64,000 bases of DNA from Fremontodendron californicum (GCA_030761205.1 JAULJL010000011.1:12390501-12454500); one strand, 5' to 3'; counted from the first letter of the stretch, positions 12,051-25,010 are shown. Numbers and translations are program-made. Notes: generated by a model not told the origin, from the sequence alone.

Positions 12051-14465
12051 TGTAACAACTGAGGTTACGTACGATCGTGCAAAGTCAAACTTCAAAAATT
12101 TTAAAGGCAAACTTGGAAATTGATATTAATTTATAAGTGAAGGAAATAAAAGAAGAAAGGATCAAATTGAACAAATTAAAAAGTTTAGGGGCTTAATGGT
12201 TATTTATAAAAAGTTGAGGGACCAATGTGCAATTATACCAAAAATTGAAAAATATCTTTTAAATTGTCCTTATCTCTTGAAATTTTCTAGAAAATTTTCT
12301 TCTTCATCCAAGTGATAGCCGGCCAACCCCCCTCTCATTCTCTCAAAAAATTTCTTCAAACAATTCCATCAAAATCTCATTAACAATCACATTCAAGGTT
12401 AGTTTCTTGATTAATTCTTCCTTTTCTCTAGATATTCTACATGAATATGTTACGATCTTAGCTCCATAAACATGTTAAGGTCTGAAGTTCCATCTATTAA
12501 GTATGAGTTTTACTCTCCTTTGGTAAGAATTAAAAGGATTTGAAAGCATGAACAAGAAAATGGGAAGAAAAAGCAAAACAGGGGAATTGAGCATGCTTTC
12601 AATTCTGATTTTTTGGGTTCAGAACAGTTGGGTTTGTATTTTTTTTTTATATTTTTCCTAGACACTTGAATTCAATACAAAAATTTTGGTTTTTGAATCA
12701 CTCAAAACTGATAAGTGGTTAAAAAGATAAAATTTGGTGAAGTTGGTTATCCTGTTTTAACCCCTGTTTTGGCATAGTTTCGGGATTTATCAAATTTGAT
12801 AAAGATTTTTTTTCTAATTGTCTAAGTTAGTTATTTTCTTCATAAATTAGACTTATTGGCTGAGATAAACCAATTGGAATCACTTATCACTTCAATATTC
12901 CTTACCAAACTCAAGTTATGATTTTTGTAATCTAACTTGATAGTAAGGAATTCATTGCTTAAGAGGAATATAGTACTAAATGACGATTATGGATTATGGA
13001 AATCTCTAAGGCATGGAGTACTAGAAAGGAATTTGATAAGGTGAATATGGAGTTGAATTATGGAGAAAATAATTATGGAAATGATATTAAAAATTGAGGA
13101 TATGTTGTCTAAAGTATGAGAAATTAGTATTGACATTGGGGTAGATTAATGGAAGTTAAGTTGCATTCATAATTGTATAATGCCTTCAGTATGTATAGAT
13201 ACTAATTATCATTAATCTCTAGGCCACGTAGATCCAACATCACCTGAAGATCTCGAGGTTTCAGACCGAGGTATATAGAGAGATCATCTCAAGGACTGTG
13301 AGTAGACTATAACTATAGTTATCTAGAGTTTCTTTAATTATAATTATAATTTATTTAGCATGATATTTATTTTACATATTAAAGACATATGCTATATATA
13401 AACATATGAATTGATTTTGTTATTAATGTGCATGTATTTTAAGAAATGTTATATCGAGCAAGTTGGATGATTTATAAAATATGATTATACATAGATTTTG
13501 ACATACATGGTTTTGGCTCCACTTGACTTAATGTTTGAGATTATACCCTTGATCGGAATATGGGAGCTGCGTGCTACACCTTTGTGGTGGGAGCCACCTC
13601 CAGAGTCCCAATTTTGTAATATTAGCTTGGGGTATGGGAGCTACATGCTACGCCTTTGTTGTTGGAGCCACCTCTAGAGTCTCTATCCCTTTATATCAGC
13701 CTTTTGGGGGCACATCATAGTGACACATATGCCTTTGGGGCGTCCTATGGTGGTATTGGCCTTTGGGGCCGGCTACTAGTATGCCTACATGGATATTACC
13801 TGGTTATTTCATAGATGTATTCTTATACATGACAGTAAGTTGGAGCCCAATTATACGAAACGTGATTTACTTTACAAATTTTATACATTGATTTGGTATT
13901 ATAATACTGTTATACATTTGAAAACTTCGCTACATCTTCGAATTATTCTTTATAGTTTTACTATTATTTATTTTGGAAACGTCTATTATGTTTTAAAGGT
14001 TATCATTATAATTTCCAAATGTTTTAAAAGTTGTCTACTCACTGAGATATTCATATATCTCACTTTTTCATATTCTCATTTTCAGGTTACAGTTAGGTGT
14101 CAGGATTGCTGCCTTCCTATACTCTCTGCTTCAAATAGTATATTGACGTGGTGGGCATCATACTTAAATTTCTAGAAGTCTTGATCTTTTGATGTCTCTT
14201 ATTTAGTAAACCTTTTTGAGATAGGTTTACTTTTAGATGATTTGTATATATTTGAAGTTATGATACAATAAATCAATATGTATTGGTTTGAATATAGATT
14301 GATCATGGATAATGTTTGAATATATATGTATAAATGTGATAAATGGTATTGAGAAATATTGCTTGATGAGGATATGAACTGAGTGTTAGTTGCAGGATGG
14401 TTATAGTTAAGATAGAAAGGAAACTCTGCCGGATTTTAGGTAGATTATTCTGACAGGGCGTTACA
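12051..14465 (+). repeat. 5' LTR of the chromovirus
   Basis: 2,415 bp, from TGTAACAACTGAGGTTACG to GGGCGTTACA. It aligns end to end with 19195-21598 with scattered differences, clearly more diverged than the LTR pair of the 26440-38524 element. An open frame inside it (13789-14175) is not conserved at full length in the other LTR (21051-21308) and is not a gene. Confidence 0.92.
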
Positions 14466-14468
14466 ATT

Positions 14469-14480
14469 TGGTATCAGAGC
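14469..14480 (+). other. Primer-binding site, initiator tRNA-Met type
   Basis: TGGTATCAGAGC lies three bases after the 5' LTR and is the standard match to the 3' end of plant initiator tRNA-Met. Confidence 0.92.
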
Positions 14481-14559
14481 AAGGTTATAGGTCCTGTAGA
14501 CTTAGGAACTATTTATTGTAGTATTAAAAGATTGTCACTTGTGCAGGAAATCAGATACG

Positions 14560-15870
14560 ATGCCACCACGTGGAAGAGGAAGTTCTAGAATCAATCCCTA
14601 CCCCAAATTAGGGGTAGGAATAGAAATGAGAATATTGATGAGCAAGTTGAAGCACAAGCTTCAGCTGCTAGTTCATCTTCTATTGCTGCACCCCTAGCGG
14701 CACCCCTAGTAGCTGACCTTAATGTAGATGAGGTAGTTGCGGCTTTGGCAAGAGTAATTCCCGCTTTGACTGCCCCTGTTGAAAAGGGGATAGTTGATTA
14801 CTGTAAAGACCTGAAGAATATGGGTTGTAGGATTTTTACGGGATCTTTGGAATCAGACTTAGCTTGGACTTGGCTACAAAAAATTGAGACTACTTCCATT
14901 ACTCTTCAGATTCCCGAGCCCATGAGGTTACCATGTGCGGTGCAATTCTTGGAAGATCATACACACACATGGTGGAAAAATACAATGCAAAGGTATACTG
15001 GACGTCCTGCCATAACCTGGGCAGACTTTCGAAGAGAATTTGAAGAAAAATATTATTCTCGGGCTTTGCAGGAAAAGAAATGGACTGAATTTATGAACCT
15101 AAAGCTGGGTAATATGTCAGTAGCAGAGTATGAGCAGAAATTTAGTGAACTATCAGAATTTGCTCCTTCAGTAGTAGCCAATAATGCTGACAAATGCAAG
15201 AAATTCCAAGATGGGCTAGATGTTAGTATTCGGGATAGGTTGACAATCTTGGATACAGAAGATTTTAATAAATGGGTCAACATGGCAATCAAAGCTGAAT
15301 AGAATTTGAAAAAATGAAAGATAGAGAAGAGAAGTTCAGAAAAAGAAAAAGGCAGTCCTCTAATGAGGACATGAGGCCTAAGAAAAGTTATTTAGAGAGT
15401 AGTACCAGTAGTTACAAACCCTCAAGATTTCAAGAGGGATCAAACAAAAAACTTTTTAGTGGTGCTTCTAGTAGACCTTCCATCGGACCTCAACAGCAGA
15501 CTAGATAGCTGCCTGGGAGGTCAGAAGGACCTCGGACCTCGACTTATCCTCAGTGTCCCCATTGTGGGAAGAATCATCCTGGTGAATGTTGGAGACTACA
15601 GGGTGTATGTTTTTACTGCAAAGAACCGGGACAAATGAAATGGGATTGTCCCAAGCTAGAGAACAAGGGAATTACCAATCAGTTCTCAGTGGGTCAAAAG
15701 GAACGGACCCAACCGACTGCTACATCTCAGCCGACAGCAGTTAGAGATAGAACTAAGGCACAATTCAAGTTGGTTCATCTACTGGTTCTCGACAGAGTGG
15801 ACAGCCTGGTAGGCCCCGAACTACAGCCAGTATTTATGCTATGACCCAACAGCAGGCTCAAGCTACTCCT
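14560..15870 (+). pseudogene. Chromovirus gag pseudogene
   Basis: The start codon at 14560 opens MPPRGRGSSR, a usual basic chromovirus gag start, but the frame soon shifts; the body continues in the frame of 14745-15302. That part holds the gag core ('FTGSLESDLAWTWLQKIE', 'WWKNTMQRYTGRPAITWADF', 'YEQKFSELSEFAP'). A further shift at 15302 leads to a basic linker and a zinc knuckle near 15609-15650 where the expected histidine of CX2CX4HX4C is glutamine. A stop at 15506 and a frameshift near 15800 add to the damage. Confidence 0.88.
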
Positions 15871-15873
15871 TAA

Positions 15874-16455
15874 GTGGTTACAGGTATTCTCCCAATTTCT
15901 AAGGCAAATGCTAGAATCTTAATAGATCCGGGTGCAACCCATTCTTTCGTTGGTAACTCATATGTCATGCATTTGGGTAAAGAGTTTAGGAGGTTAGACA
16001 TTCCTATGGTCGTTAGTACCCCAATAGGAGAAATTTTGAAAATTGATGTGGTTTATCTGAGTTATATCGTTATGGTTCAGGAGCATGAATTACCAGTTGA
16101 TTTGTTTCCATTAGGAATGTATGATTTTGATGTGATTTTGGGAATGGATTGGTTGTCTAAGCATAATGCAGTGATAAATTGCTTTTCCAAAACTGTGACT
16201 TTTAAGAAGTCGAGAGACTTGGAGTTTACCTTTCAAGGAGAAAATAAAGTTTTATCTTCTTGCCTTACCTCTACGATGACAGCCAAAAGATGTTTGCATA
16301 AAGGGTATTCTGCTTACCTTGCTTATGTGATTAACAAGGACATAAATGAGGCAAAGTTGGAAACCATACCTGTGGTCAAAGAGTTTCCTGAGATCTTTCC
16401 TGAAGAATTGATCGGTTTACCTCTTGACAGAGAATTGGAGTTACTGTCGACTTAA
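15874..16455 (+). pseudogene. Chromovirus aspartic protease segment
   Basis: The open frame holds the retropepsin block LIDPGATHSFVGNSYV near 15919-15966 and 'ILGMDWLSKHNAVINC' near 16135-16182, the standard pair for Tekay/Del proteases. The catalytic Asp is present. The frame stops at 16453 before the RT begins in another frame, so the original polyprotein is broken here. Confidence 0.88.
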
Positions 16456-17742
16456 TCCCTAGCAGTGCTCTTATTTCTCAGGAACCCTATAGAATGACAC
16501 CCTCAGAGCTAAAGGAATTGAAAATGCAGTTGTAAGACCTAGTTGACAGAGGTTTCATTCGGCCTAGTACCTCACCGTGGGGCGCATCGATTTTGTTTGT
16601 AAAGAAAAATGATGGATCTTTACGATTGTGTATCGACTACGGGCAACTAAACAAGGTCACCATTAAGAACAAGTATCCTTTGCCAAGGATTGATGACTTG
16701 TTTGATCAGTTGCAAGGTGCAAGTGTATTCTCCAAAATAGACCTAAGGTCGGGTTATCATCAATTGAAGATCAAAGAATCTGATATTCCAAATACTACTT
16801 TTAGAACTCGATGTGGTCATTATGAATTCTTAGTTATGCCTTTTGGGCTAACTAATGCACCTGCAGTCTTTATGGATTTGATGAATAGGGTGTTTCGACC
16901 CTACTTAGATAAGTTTGTCATTGCGTTCATTGATGACATCCTAGTTTATTCTAGGAATAAGGATGATCATGTAAGCCATTTGAGAACGGTGCTACAGACT
17001 ATGCGTGAAAAGCAACTTTATGCTAAATTTTCAAAGTGTGAATTCTGGTTGGATAAAATAGCATTCCTTGGTCACGTAGTATCTAAGAAAGGGATCTTTG
17101 TAGATCCACAAAAGATAGAAGCTATAGCTGCTTGGGAAAGACCCATGAATGTCATAGAAGTTAGAAGCTTTCTCGAATTAGCAGGATACTATCGAAGATT
17201 CGTGGAAGGATTTTCCATGATTGCCTCTCCTTTATCGAAGCTAACACGGAAGCAAGCTAAGTTTGAGTGGACTAATGAATGTGAGCAAGCTTTCTAAGAG
17301 CTCAAGCGTAGATTGACCACAGCACCAGTTCTTACACTACCATCAGGGACTGAAAGCTTTGTGGTATATAGTGATGCCTCGAGGTGAGGTTTGGGTTGCG
17401 TTTTGATGCAACATGGGAAAGTGATATCTTATCCTTCTCAACAACTGAAACAGCATGAGCAGAACTATCCCACCCATGATCTAGAGTTGGCGGCAGTGGT
17501 GTTTGCACTAAAACTTTGGGGGCAAATTTTTGTTTGGAGAAAAATGTACAATCTACATTGATCATAAGAGTCTAAAATATCTGATGGATCAAAAGAAGCT
17601 GAATTTGAGGCAAAGAAGACGGTTGGAATTAATAAAATATTATGACTATGTAATTGACTACCATCCAGGAAAGGCCAATGTAGTGGCCGATGCTCTTAGT
17701 CGAAAGTTTTCTAGTTCTCTTGCTCATATCCAAGCGATTTAA
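16456..17742 (+). pseudogene. Chromovirus reverse transcriptase and RNase H pseudogene
   Basis: The longest open part (16593-17297, 234 aa) holds the RT fingers and palm: 'LCIDYGQLNKVTIKNKYPLP', 'SKIDLRSGYHQLKI', 'MPFGLTNAPAVFMDLMN' and the active site FIDDILVYSRN. A stop at 17295 interrupts the connection. RNase H follows with YSDAS near 17368-17382, a stop just after it (17385), then a frameshift into 17530-17742 ending 'ANVVADALSR', where the fourth active-site Asp is retained. A stop near 16533 breaks the RT amino end. Confidence 0.9.
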
Positions 17743-19150
17743 AAACCTTTACAAAACGAGTTGAAGTCTTTACGTTTGGAATTGATGATTGATGAGAATG
17801 ATCTCCTAATAGCACACTTGAAGGTTAAACCGATTCATATCGATAGGATACGTGAAGCATAGAATAATAACCCTATATTGGTAAAGTTAAAGAAAGAAGT
17901 AAAGGATGGTGTGAGGATTGACTTTCAAATGAAAGATGATTATGTACTGATAATGAGAAATAGGCTTTGTGTGCCTCAAGATGAAGAGCTCCGGAAGGTG
18001 ATTTGGAGGAAGCTCATAATGCACCATATGCGTTACATCCCGGTAGTGTGAAGATGTATCGAACCTTAAGAGAACACTATTGGTGGCAAGGTATGAAACG
18101 GGACATAGCTGAGTTTGTTTCTAGATGCTTGGTATGCCAACAAATTAAAGTTGAGCATAAAAAACCTTCAGGGAAATTGAACCCCCTATCTATTCCTCAA
18201 TGGAAGTGGGAAGATATTGCTATGGATTTCATTTCGGGACTGCCAAGAATGCAGTCTGGTTATGATAGCATTTGGGTGATTGTTGATCATCTAATCAAGA
18301 CCCCTGATTCATATCTCAGTTCTGGCCAAGTTTGCATAATGCTATGGGCACTAAACTCAAGTTTAGTATCGCTTTTCATCCCCAGATAGATGGATAGTCT
18401 GAACGGACAATTCAAATTCTAGAAGATATGCTCAGATCTTGTATTATGGAACTCAAAGGAAACTGGGATGAACACTTGTCTCTAGCAGAGTTTGCATATA
18501 ACAATAGTTATCAGTCCAGCATCGACATGGCTCCGTCTGAAGCTTTGTATGGAAGAAAGTGCAGAACTCCGGTGTGTTGGGATGATACAGATGAAAGGAA
18601 ATTGCTAAGTACGAAAATTGTTATGATGACTGCAGACAAAGTAAAAGTAATCCGAGAAAAGATAAAAATAGCTCAAGATCGAAAAAAGAGTTATGCAGAT
18701 AATCGGAGAAAAGATTTAGAGTTTGAAGTTGGTGATATGGTGTTTCTAAAAGTGACTCCTTGGAAAGGAGTAATCCGGTTTGGAAGACGAGGAAAGCTGG
18801 GTCCTCGATATATAGGGCCGTATGAGATCATCGAAAGGATTGGCCCAGTTGCTTATAGATTGGCCTTACCGGAAGAATTGTCACGAATTCATAATGTGTT
18901 CCATGTTTCTATGCTTCGAAAGTACATTTTCGATTCTTCACATATATTGAGGGACTTTTCTATGGAAATTGAGAAAAATTTAACTTACGAAGAGCAATCG
19001 GTTGAGATTTTGGATAGAAAGGACCAAGTTCTAAGGACTAAGACTATTCCATTAGTGAAAGTTCTTTAGAGGAATCATTCATATGAAGAAGCTACATGGG
19101 AAAGGGAGGAAGATATGCGGACTCAATATCCTCACAACTTTAATCAAGTT
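17743..19150 (+). pseudogene. Chromovirus integrase with internal deletion, and broken chromodomain
   Basis: The integrase zinc-finger region is readable at 18003-18150 ('RCLVCQQIK') and the first catalytic Asp near 18223 ('IAMDFISGLP'). Near 18300 the sequence jumps from 'IVDHLIK' to the segment just after the second catalytic Asp. The block normally holding that Asp (about 45 residues) is missing. After a stop at 18388 the frame 18428-19069 carries the C-terminal part with 'LAEFAYNNSYQSSIDMAPSE' and 'GKLGPRYIGPYEI'. A chromodomain follows but is cut by TAG at 19067 where tryptophan (TGG) is expected, before 'EEATWEREEDM'. Confidence 0.88.
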
Positions 19151-19180
19151 AGCAAGTAAATTTCGAGGACAAAATTTTCC

Positions 19181-19194
19181 TAAGAGGGGTAGGT
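19181..19194 (+). other. Polypurine tract of the chromovirus
   Basis: TAAGAGGGGTAGGT lies immediately before the 3' LTR, the expected place for the plus-strand primer. Confidence 0.8.
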
Positions 19195-21598
19195 TGTAAC
19201 AACCGAGGTTACATATGATCGTGCAAAGTCGAACCTCAAAAATTTGAAGGGCAAACTTGAAAATTGGTAGGAAGTTATAAGTGAAGGAAATAAAAGAAGA
19301 AAGGATCAAATTGAACAAATTAAAAAGTTTAGGGGCTTAATGGTTATTTATAAAAACTTGAGGACCAATGTGAAATTATACCAAAAATTGAAAAATATCT
19401 TTTAAATTATCCTTATCTCTTGAAATTTTCTAGAAATTTTTCTTCTTCATCCAAGTGATAGTCGGCCAACCCCCTTCTCATTCTCTCAAAATTTTCTTCA
19501 AACAATTCCATCAAAATCTTATCAACAATCACATTCAAGGTTAGTTTCTTTATTAATTCTTCCTTTTCTCTAGATATTCTACATGAATATGTTAAGATCT
19601 TAGCTCCATAAACATGTTAAGGTCTGAAATTCCATCTATTAAGTATGAGTTTTACTCTCCTTTGGTAAGAATAAAAGGATTTGAAAGCATGAACAAGAAA
19701 ATGGGAAGAAAAAGCAAAACAGGGGAATTGAGCATGCCTTCTGTTTAATTTTTTGGGTTTGGCACATTTGGGTTTGTATTTTTTTGATATTTTTCCTAAA
19801 AACTAGACTTCAATATTAGAATTTTGGCTTTTGAATCGCTCAAAACTGATAAGCGGTTAAAAAGATAAAATTCGGTGAATTTGGTTGTCCTGTTTTAACC
19901 CTTGTTTTGGCATAGTTTCGAGATTTATCAAATTTCATCAAGATTTTTTCTAATTGTCTAATTTGGTTATTTTATTCATAAAGTATACTTATTGGCTGAG
20001 ATAAACCAATTGGAATCACTTCAAGATTCCTTACCAAACTCATGTTATGATTTTTCTAATCTAACTTGATAGTAAGGAATTCATTGCTTAAGAGGAATAT
20101 AGTACTAAATGATGATTATGGATTATGGAAATCTCATAGGCATGGAGTACTATAAAGGAATTTGATAAGGACAAGAATATGAAGTTTAATTATGGAGAAA
20201 ATGATTATGGAAATGTTATTAAAAATTGAGGATATGTTGTCTCAAGTATGAGAAATTAGTATTGACATTGGGGTAGATTAATGGAACTTAAGTTGCATCC
20301 ATAATTGTACAATGCCATGAGTATGTATAGATACTAATTATCGTTAATCTCTAGGCCACGTAGATCCAACATCACCTGAAGATCCCGAGGTTTCAAACCG
20401 AGGTGTATAGAGAGATCATCTCAAGGACTGTGAGTAGACTATAACTATAGTTATCTGGAGTTTCTTTAATTATAATTATAATTTATTTAGCATGATATTT
20501 ATTTTACATATTAAAGACATATGCTATATATAAACATATGCATTGATTTTTTTTATTAATGTGCATGTATTTTAAGAAATGTTATATCGAGCAAGTTGGA
20601 TGATTTATAAAATATGATTATACATAGATTTTGACATACATGGTTGTGGCTCCACCTGACTTAATGTTTGAGATTATACCCTTGATCGGAATATGGGAGT
20701 TGCGTGCTACGCCTTTGTGGTAGGAGCCACCTCCAGAGTCCCAATTTTGTAATATTAGCTTGGGGTATGGGAGCTGCGTGCTACGCCTTTGTGGTTAAAG
20801 CCACCTCCAGAGTCCTTATTATATTATATTAGCCTTTTGAGGGCACATCATAGTGACACATATGCCTTTGGGGCGTCCTATGGTGGTATTGGCCTTTTGG
20901 GCCGGCTACTAGTACGCCTACATGGATATTACCTGGTTATTTCATGGATGTATTCTTATGCATGACAGTAAGTTGGAGCCCAATTATACGAAACCTAATT
21001 TACTTTACAAATTTTATACATTGATTTGATATTATAATACTGTTATACATTTGAAAACTTCGCTACATCTTCGAATTATTCATTATAGTTTTACTATTAT
21101 TTATTTTGGAAACATCTATTATGCTTTAAAGGTTATCATTATAATTTTCAAATGTTTTAAAAGTTGTCTACTCACTGAGATATTCATATATCTCACCATT
21201 TCATATTCTCATTTTCAGGTTACAGTTAGGTGTCGGGATTGCTGCCTTCCTCTACTCTCCGCTTCAAATAGTATATTGACGTGGTGGGCATCATACTTAA
21301 ATTTCTAGAAGTCTTAATCTTTTGATGTCTCTTATTTAGTAAACCTTTTTGAGATAGGTTTACTTTTAGATGATTTGTATATATTTGAAGTTATGAGATA
21401 ATAAATCAATATGTATTGGTTTGAATATAGATTGATCATGGATAATATTTGAATATGTATGTATAAATGTGATAAATGGTATTGAAAAATATTGCTTGCT
21501 GAGGATATGAACAGAGTGTTATTTACAGGATGGTTATAGTTAAGATAGAAAGAAAACTTTGTCGGATTTTAGGTAGATTATCCGAACAGGGCGTTGCA
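19195..21598 (+). repeat. 3' LTR of the chromovirus
   Basis: 2,404 bp, TGTAACAACCGAGGTTACA to GGGCGTTGCA, matching 12051-14465 throughout. It is followed by GCTCT, the slightly mutated target duplication. Confidence 0.92.
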
Positions 21599-22327
21599 GC
21601 TCTTCCAGCTGGCCAAAACTCCCCCTTCCTTCCTCATTCCTCTTTTCTCCTACATATTAGGTAATACCATTTTTTATTTGTTTTATTTTTATTTTTTTGA
21701 TAATTTTTATTATTCTGTTTTTTGTTTTAATTTTTTTTATTTGATGTATGTTATATTTTAATTAATAATAATTATATATTATAAAAAATTTGCAAGATCT
21801 TTTTTGAGGTTGTGATTTCTTGTAATCTTAGTTATTGAGTTAATTTTATTTAAGTTTTAATAATATTTGTGCTTATGTTATTGAGATAATATAATTGTGT
21901 TTGTGTTATTGAGATAATTTGAATCTATGGAACATAATATATTTGTGCTTGTGTTATTGAGGTAATTTGAATGTATATAACATAATATATTGTGTTTGTG
22001 ATATTGAGTTCATTTGAATCTATAGAACATAATATAATGGTGGGTTGTACTTGTGTAAAATATTTTTACATGTGTTATTGATGCAATATATTGAGGCTTG
22101 TGTAAAATATTTGTGTTTGTGAGAATGGTTGATTGTGCTTCTGTTGCTGAGGTATTAGGATTGTGCTTAGGGTCTATAGTCATAATATGGACAATGTGGT
22201 TGAATGTATGTTATATATTCTAAGAATTTGATGTCTTCGGATTTGGATTAATGGATTAAACTTGGACATGGATAAAGATAAATCTTATGTATTATTGGTT
22301 GGATGCATATGGATATATTAAGAGTTT
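21599..22327 (+). other. Leader region of the CACTA element with a 48 bp repeat
   Basis: A C/T-rich stretch (21600-21655) followed by TTAG|GTAAT may be a first exon with a splice donor. A 47-48 bp unit containing 'gtgttattgagataatttga' and 'aacataatata' is repeated about three times between 21865 and 22040. No open frame is seen. Confidence 0.5.
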
Positions 22328-22540
22328 TTGAACGGAGTCAAAGAATTTTTAGTTTTTGCATTTTCTCAGACTAAGTACGTGAGAGAGAATAGAATTAGAT
22401 GTCCTTGTCATAAGTGTCACAATAATCGATTTGTAGAAGCCAATGTAGTGAGTAAACACATATATTACAGAGGTTTTAGTAATGGTTACTTGATTTGGAT
22501 GAACACGAGAAAACTTATCAAGGGCAATCATCAAGAGTAA
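22328..22540 (+). pseudogene. Transposase-associated domain of the CACTA tnp2 gene
   Basis: The 70 aa frame reads 'FLVFAFSQTKYVRENRIRCP' followed by CHKCHNNRF and HIYYRGFSNGYLIW. The Cys/His spacing (C-X-C-X2-C) and the 'FAF...IRCPCHKC...H...GF...W' layout are those of the plant Transpos_assoc domain that opens CACTA tnp2 proteins. The domain probably binds DNA or zinc. It has no stop inside, but the gene downstream is broken. Confidence 0.8.
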
Positions 22541-25010
22541 TGATGATGTTGAGCTAATAAGTGATGTACAAAGAAAGAATCCACATGAAAGTCAATGATT
22601 CAGGGTCATCAACTGAATTCAAGTTCAACAAACTTTTACTTTTTGTTGAATGAAGTAAATGAACCATTATGGCCAGGGTATTCAAAGCACACAACCTTAT
22701 CAGTTGTATCATAACCAAAGTAGTCATTACCGTACCGGTGGACATACTATTTTTCTTTTGGTACTGGTACGTACCGGTGTGTTCTGCGTACCGTTTCAAA
22801 TATTTTTTTTCATATATATATATATATATTTATAAAGTTCATTTCTAAGTTTTCTAATAAAAAATTTATTATATACATGTACAAATATAGCTCAATTACA
22901 TACATATATATGTTTATATGCAAATATAAAATTTTAAATATTTAATATCTAAAATTTTTAATCATAAATAAATAAAATAAACATTAAAAATAAATAATAA
23001 ATTATTATTAATTAGATTCAATAGCCTAATATAATAAATATATTTTTTTGAATGAAATTATGAAAAGTTAAAATTATTATGACTAAAAAATATTAAGAAT
23101 TGGTAAAAAAATCAAGTGAATTTTTTTTTAAAAAAAATCAAAATCTTATACCAACCAGTATGGGTCGGTACGTACCGATAATGATTGATACAGGCCGGTA
23201 CCGATCGATACATACCGATACAAAATCGAAATGATACGATATTGGTACCGTTTTAATTTTCTTCAAAATCGCTATGTACCGGTCGGTACGACCAATACGG
23301 TACCGACTACCATGGTCACAACTGTTAAATGTTAAGTCATAATTTAACATGACTGAAGCGTGTTTTGATAGTCTCACGGTTATGATAAAGGGTATGTTGC
23401 CAAAAGATGATAACTTACCTGAGAACTTTTACAAAATGAAGAAGATGACCAAATTTGGACTGGATTATGTTAAGATACATGCATGCTCGAACAATTGCAT
23501 GTTGTTTATAACGAGTCTGCCGAGTTAATGTATTGTTCGGTATGTTAACATCCTTAATATAAACCAAGCAAATCAAGTGTCTAGAGGGCAACAAAAATTA
23601 CTTATAAGATTCTCCATTACTGACCTCTTAGACCAAGACTGTAAAGGCTTTATATGTCAACAATAACTGCTATATATATGACATGGCATGCACATAATCG
23701 AAGGAATGACGGAGTGTTGATTCACCTCGTTGATGGTGAGCTTGGCAATACTTCAGTTGTAATCATCTGTCTTTTACAATTAAAGCTCAAAATGTGAGAC
23801 TAGGTTTATATGCAAATGGTTTTTTCCGTTTGGCCCACCAGCAAAACCGTTCTCTTGTTGGTGGTAATTCAGACCCGATTCGTCCATCACAAAACATTGA
23901 TGTTTCTTTGAGGCCTTTAATGGATAACTTAAAATTATTGTGGAATGATGGTGTTCCGACTTATGATGGGTATAGTAAAAAAAAATTGTATTAAGGGTTG
24001 CACTATTATGGACGATTAGTGGCTTTCTTGCGTATGACATATTATCAGGATGGAGTACCCATGGAAGGTTAGCTTGTCCTTATTGTATGGAACATGTGAA
24101 GTCAATTTGATTGTATTATGTCAAAAAACTTTTTTTTTTTTTATTGTCATCGCTAGTTCTTGCCCTTAAATCATCCCTTTAGAAAGCAAAGAGATAAATT
24201 TTGTCGAAGAGTTGAGCATGACTCTCCCATTAAGAGATTATTCGGTAAGACAATTTTGGAATAGATAGATTGCATTCCCAATATCACATTGGGACAAAAT
24301 GTAGCAATGAAAAGCTCTGAGGATTCGGAGAAAGTCATAATTGGACGAATAGTATTTTTGGGAGTTGTTGTATTGGTATACCAATCTCATTCGTCAATAT
24401 TTGGATGTTATGCATATTGAGAAGAATATGTTCGACAATGTTTTCAACACACTGATAGATGTAAAGGGCAAAACAAAAGATAATATAAAGACTAGAATGA
24501 ATTTACCATTGCTTTGCAAACAGCCCGAATTAGAATTGGTGGAAAGCAATGTAAAAACATACAAGCCTAAAGCCGCCTAGACTCTAAATAGGAAGGATAA
24601 GAAAAAGAGTTTGTGCTTGCGTCAAACAATTACGACTTCCTGATGGTTTTGCCTCAAATACTGGTCGGTATAAAAATGTGGTTAAGGGGAGGTTTTAGGC
24701 ATGAAAGTCATGATTGTTATATCATTATGCAGTGATTACTTCTAATTGCTTTTGTGTCAAACACAATTTGGTATGCAATTATGGAGTATCTTATTTCTTC
24801 AGATATCTATGCATCATCGAAATTTATGTTAAGCAAATGGAAGTGTTGGAAACAAATATTGTTGAAACTATTTGCAAATTGAAAAAAATCTCTCCTCCTG
24901 AATTTTTTGATTCAATTGATCATTTGCCTATAGACTTACTTTACGAGGTCAAAGTTGGTGGAACTGTCATTATCGATGGATGTATCTATTTGAAAGGTGT
25001 TAAATTTGAA
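22541..25010 (+). pseudogene. CACTA tnp2 transposase core (Transposase_21), broken
   Basis: Readable pieces in order: 'NEVNEPLWPGYSKHTTLSVV' before the foldback element; 'FNMTEACFDSLTVMIKGMLP' and 'GLDYVKIHACSNNCMLF' (23343-23505); 'MTWHAHNRRNDGVLIHLVDG' (23677-23736); 'MRLGLYANGFF' (23794) with 'LRPLMDNLKLLWNDGVPTYD'; 'FDCHRQFLPLNHPFRKQRD' near 24140-24195; 'YLDVMHIEKNMFDNVFNTLI' (24401-24460); and 'LPIDLLYEVKVGG' near 24925. These are the conserved blocks of plant CACTA transposases. Many stops and frameshifts make it non-functional. It once encoded the enzyme that cuts the element ends. Confidence 0.85.
22716..23315. mobile_element. 600 bp GTACC-rich foldback element inside CACTA tnp2
   Basis: Flanks are TCATAAC (22709-22715) and TCACAAC (23316-23322), a 7 bp duplication with one change. 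The ends are imperfect inverted repeats: CAAAGTAGTCATTACCG on the left, and the complement of the right end reads CCATGGTAGTCGGTACCG. Both terminal ~100 bp regions are full of GGTACC/CGGTACG palindromes; the middle is AT-rich. Removing it restores the reading through 'SKHTTLSVV' to 'LLNVKS', which tnp2 proteins have as one piece. It is probably a non-autonomous hAT- or Mutator-like element. Confidence 0.65.

Larger units (their letters stand above)
12051..21598 (+). mobile_element. Decayed Tekay/Del-type chromovirus (Ty3/gypsy)
   Basis: LTRs 12051-14465 and 19195-21598 both start TGTAAC and end CA. They are flanked by GCTTT (12046-12050) and GCTCT (21599-21603), a 5 bp target duplication with one mismatch. 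The internal order is PBS, gag, protease, RT, RNase H, integrase and a C-terminal chromodomain. The tRNA-Met primer site and chromodomain place it with chromoviruses, and the protein wording fits Tekay/Del. It has many stops and frameshifts and an integrase deletion, so it is inactive. It lies just left of the recognisable CACTA coding remains and probably inserted into that element. Confidence 0.9.

Noticed and set aside
11850..12110. 86 aa minus-strand frame rich in Lys, Arg and Glu
   Set aside because: It is only the complement of a polypyrimidine tract and crosses the LTR border.
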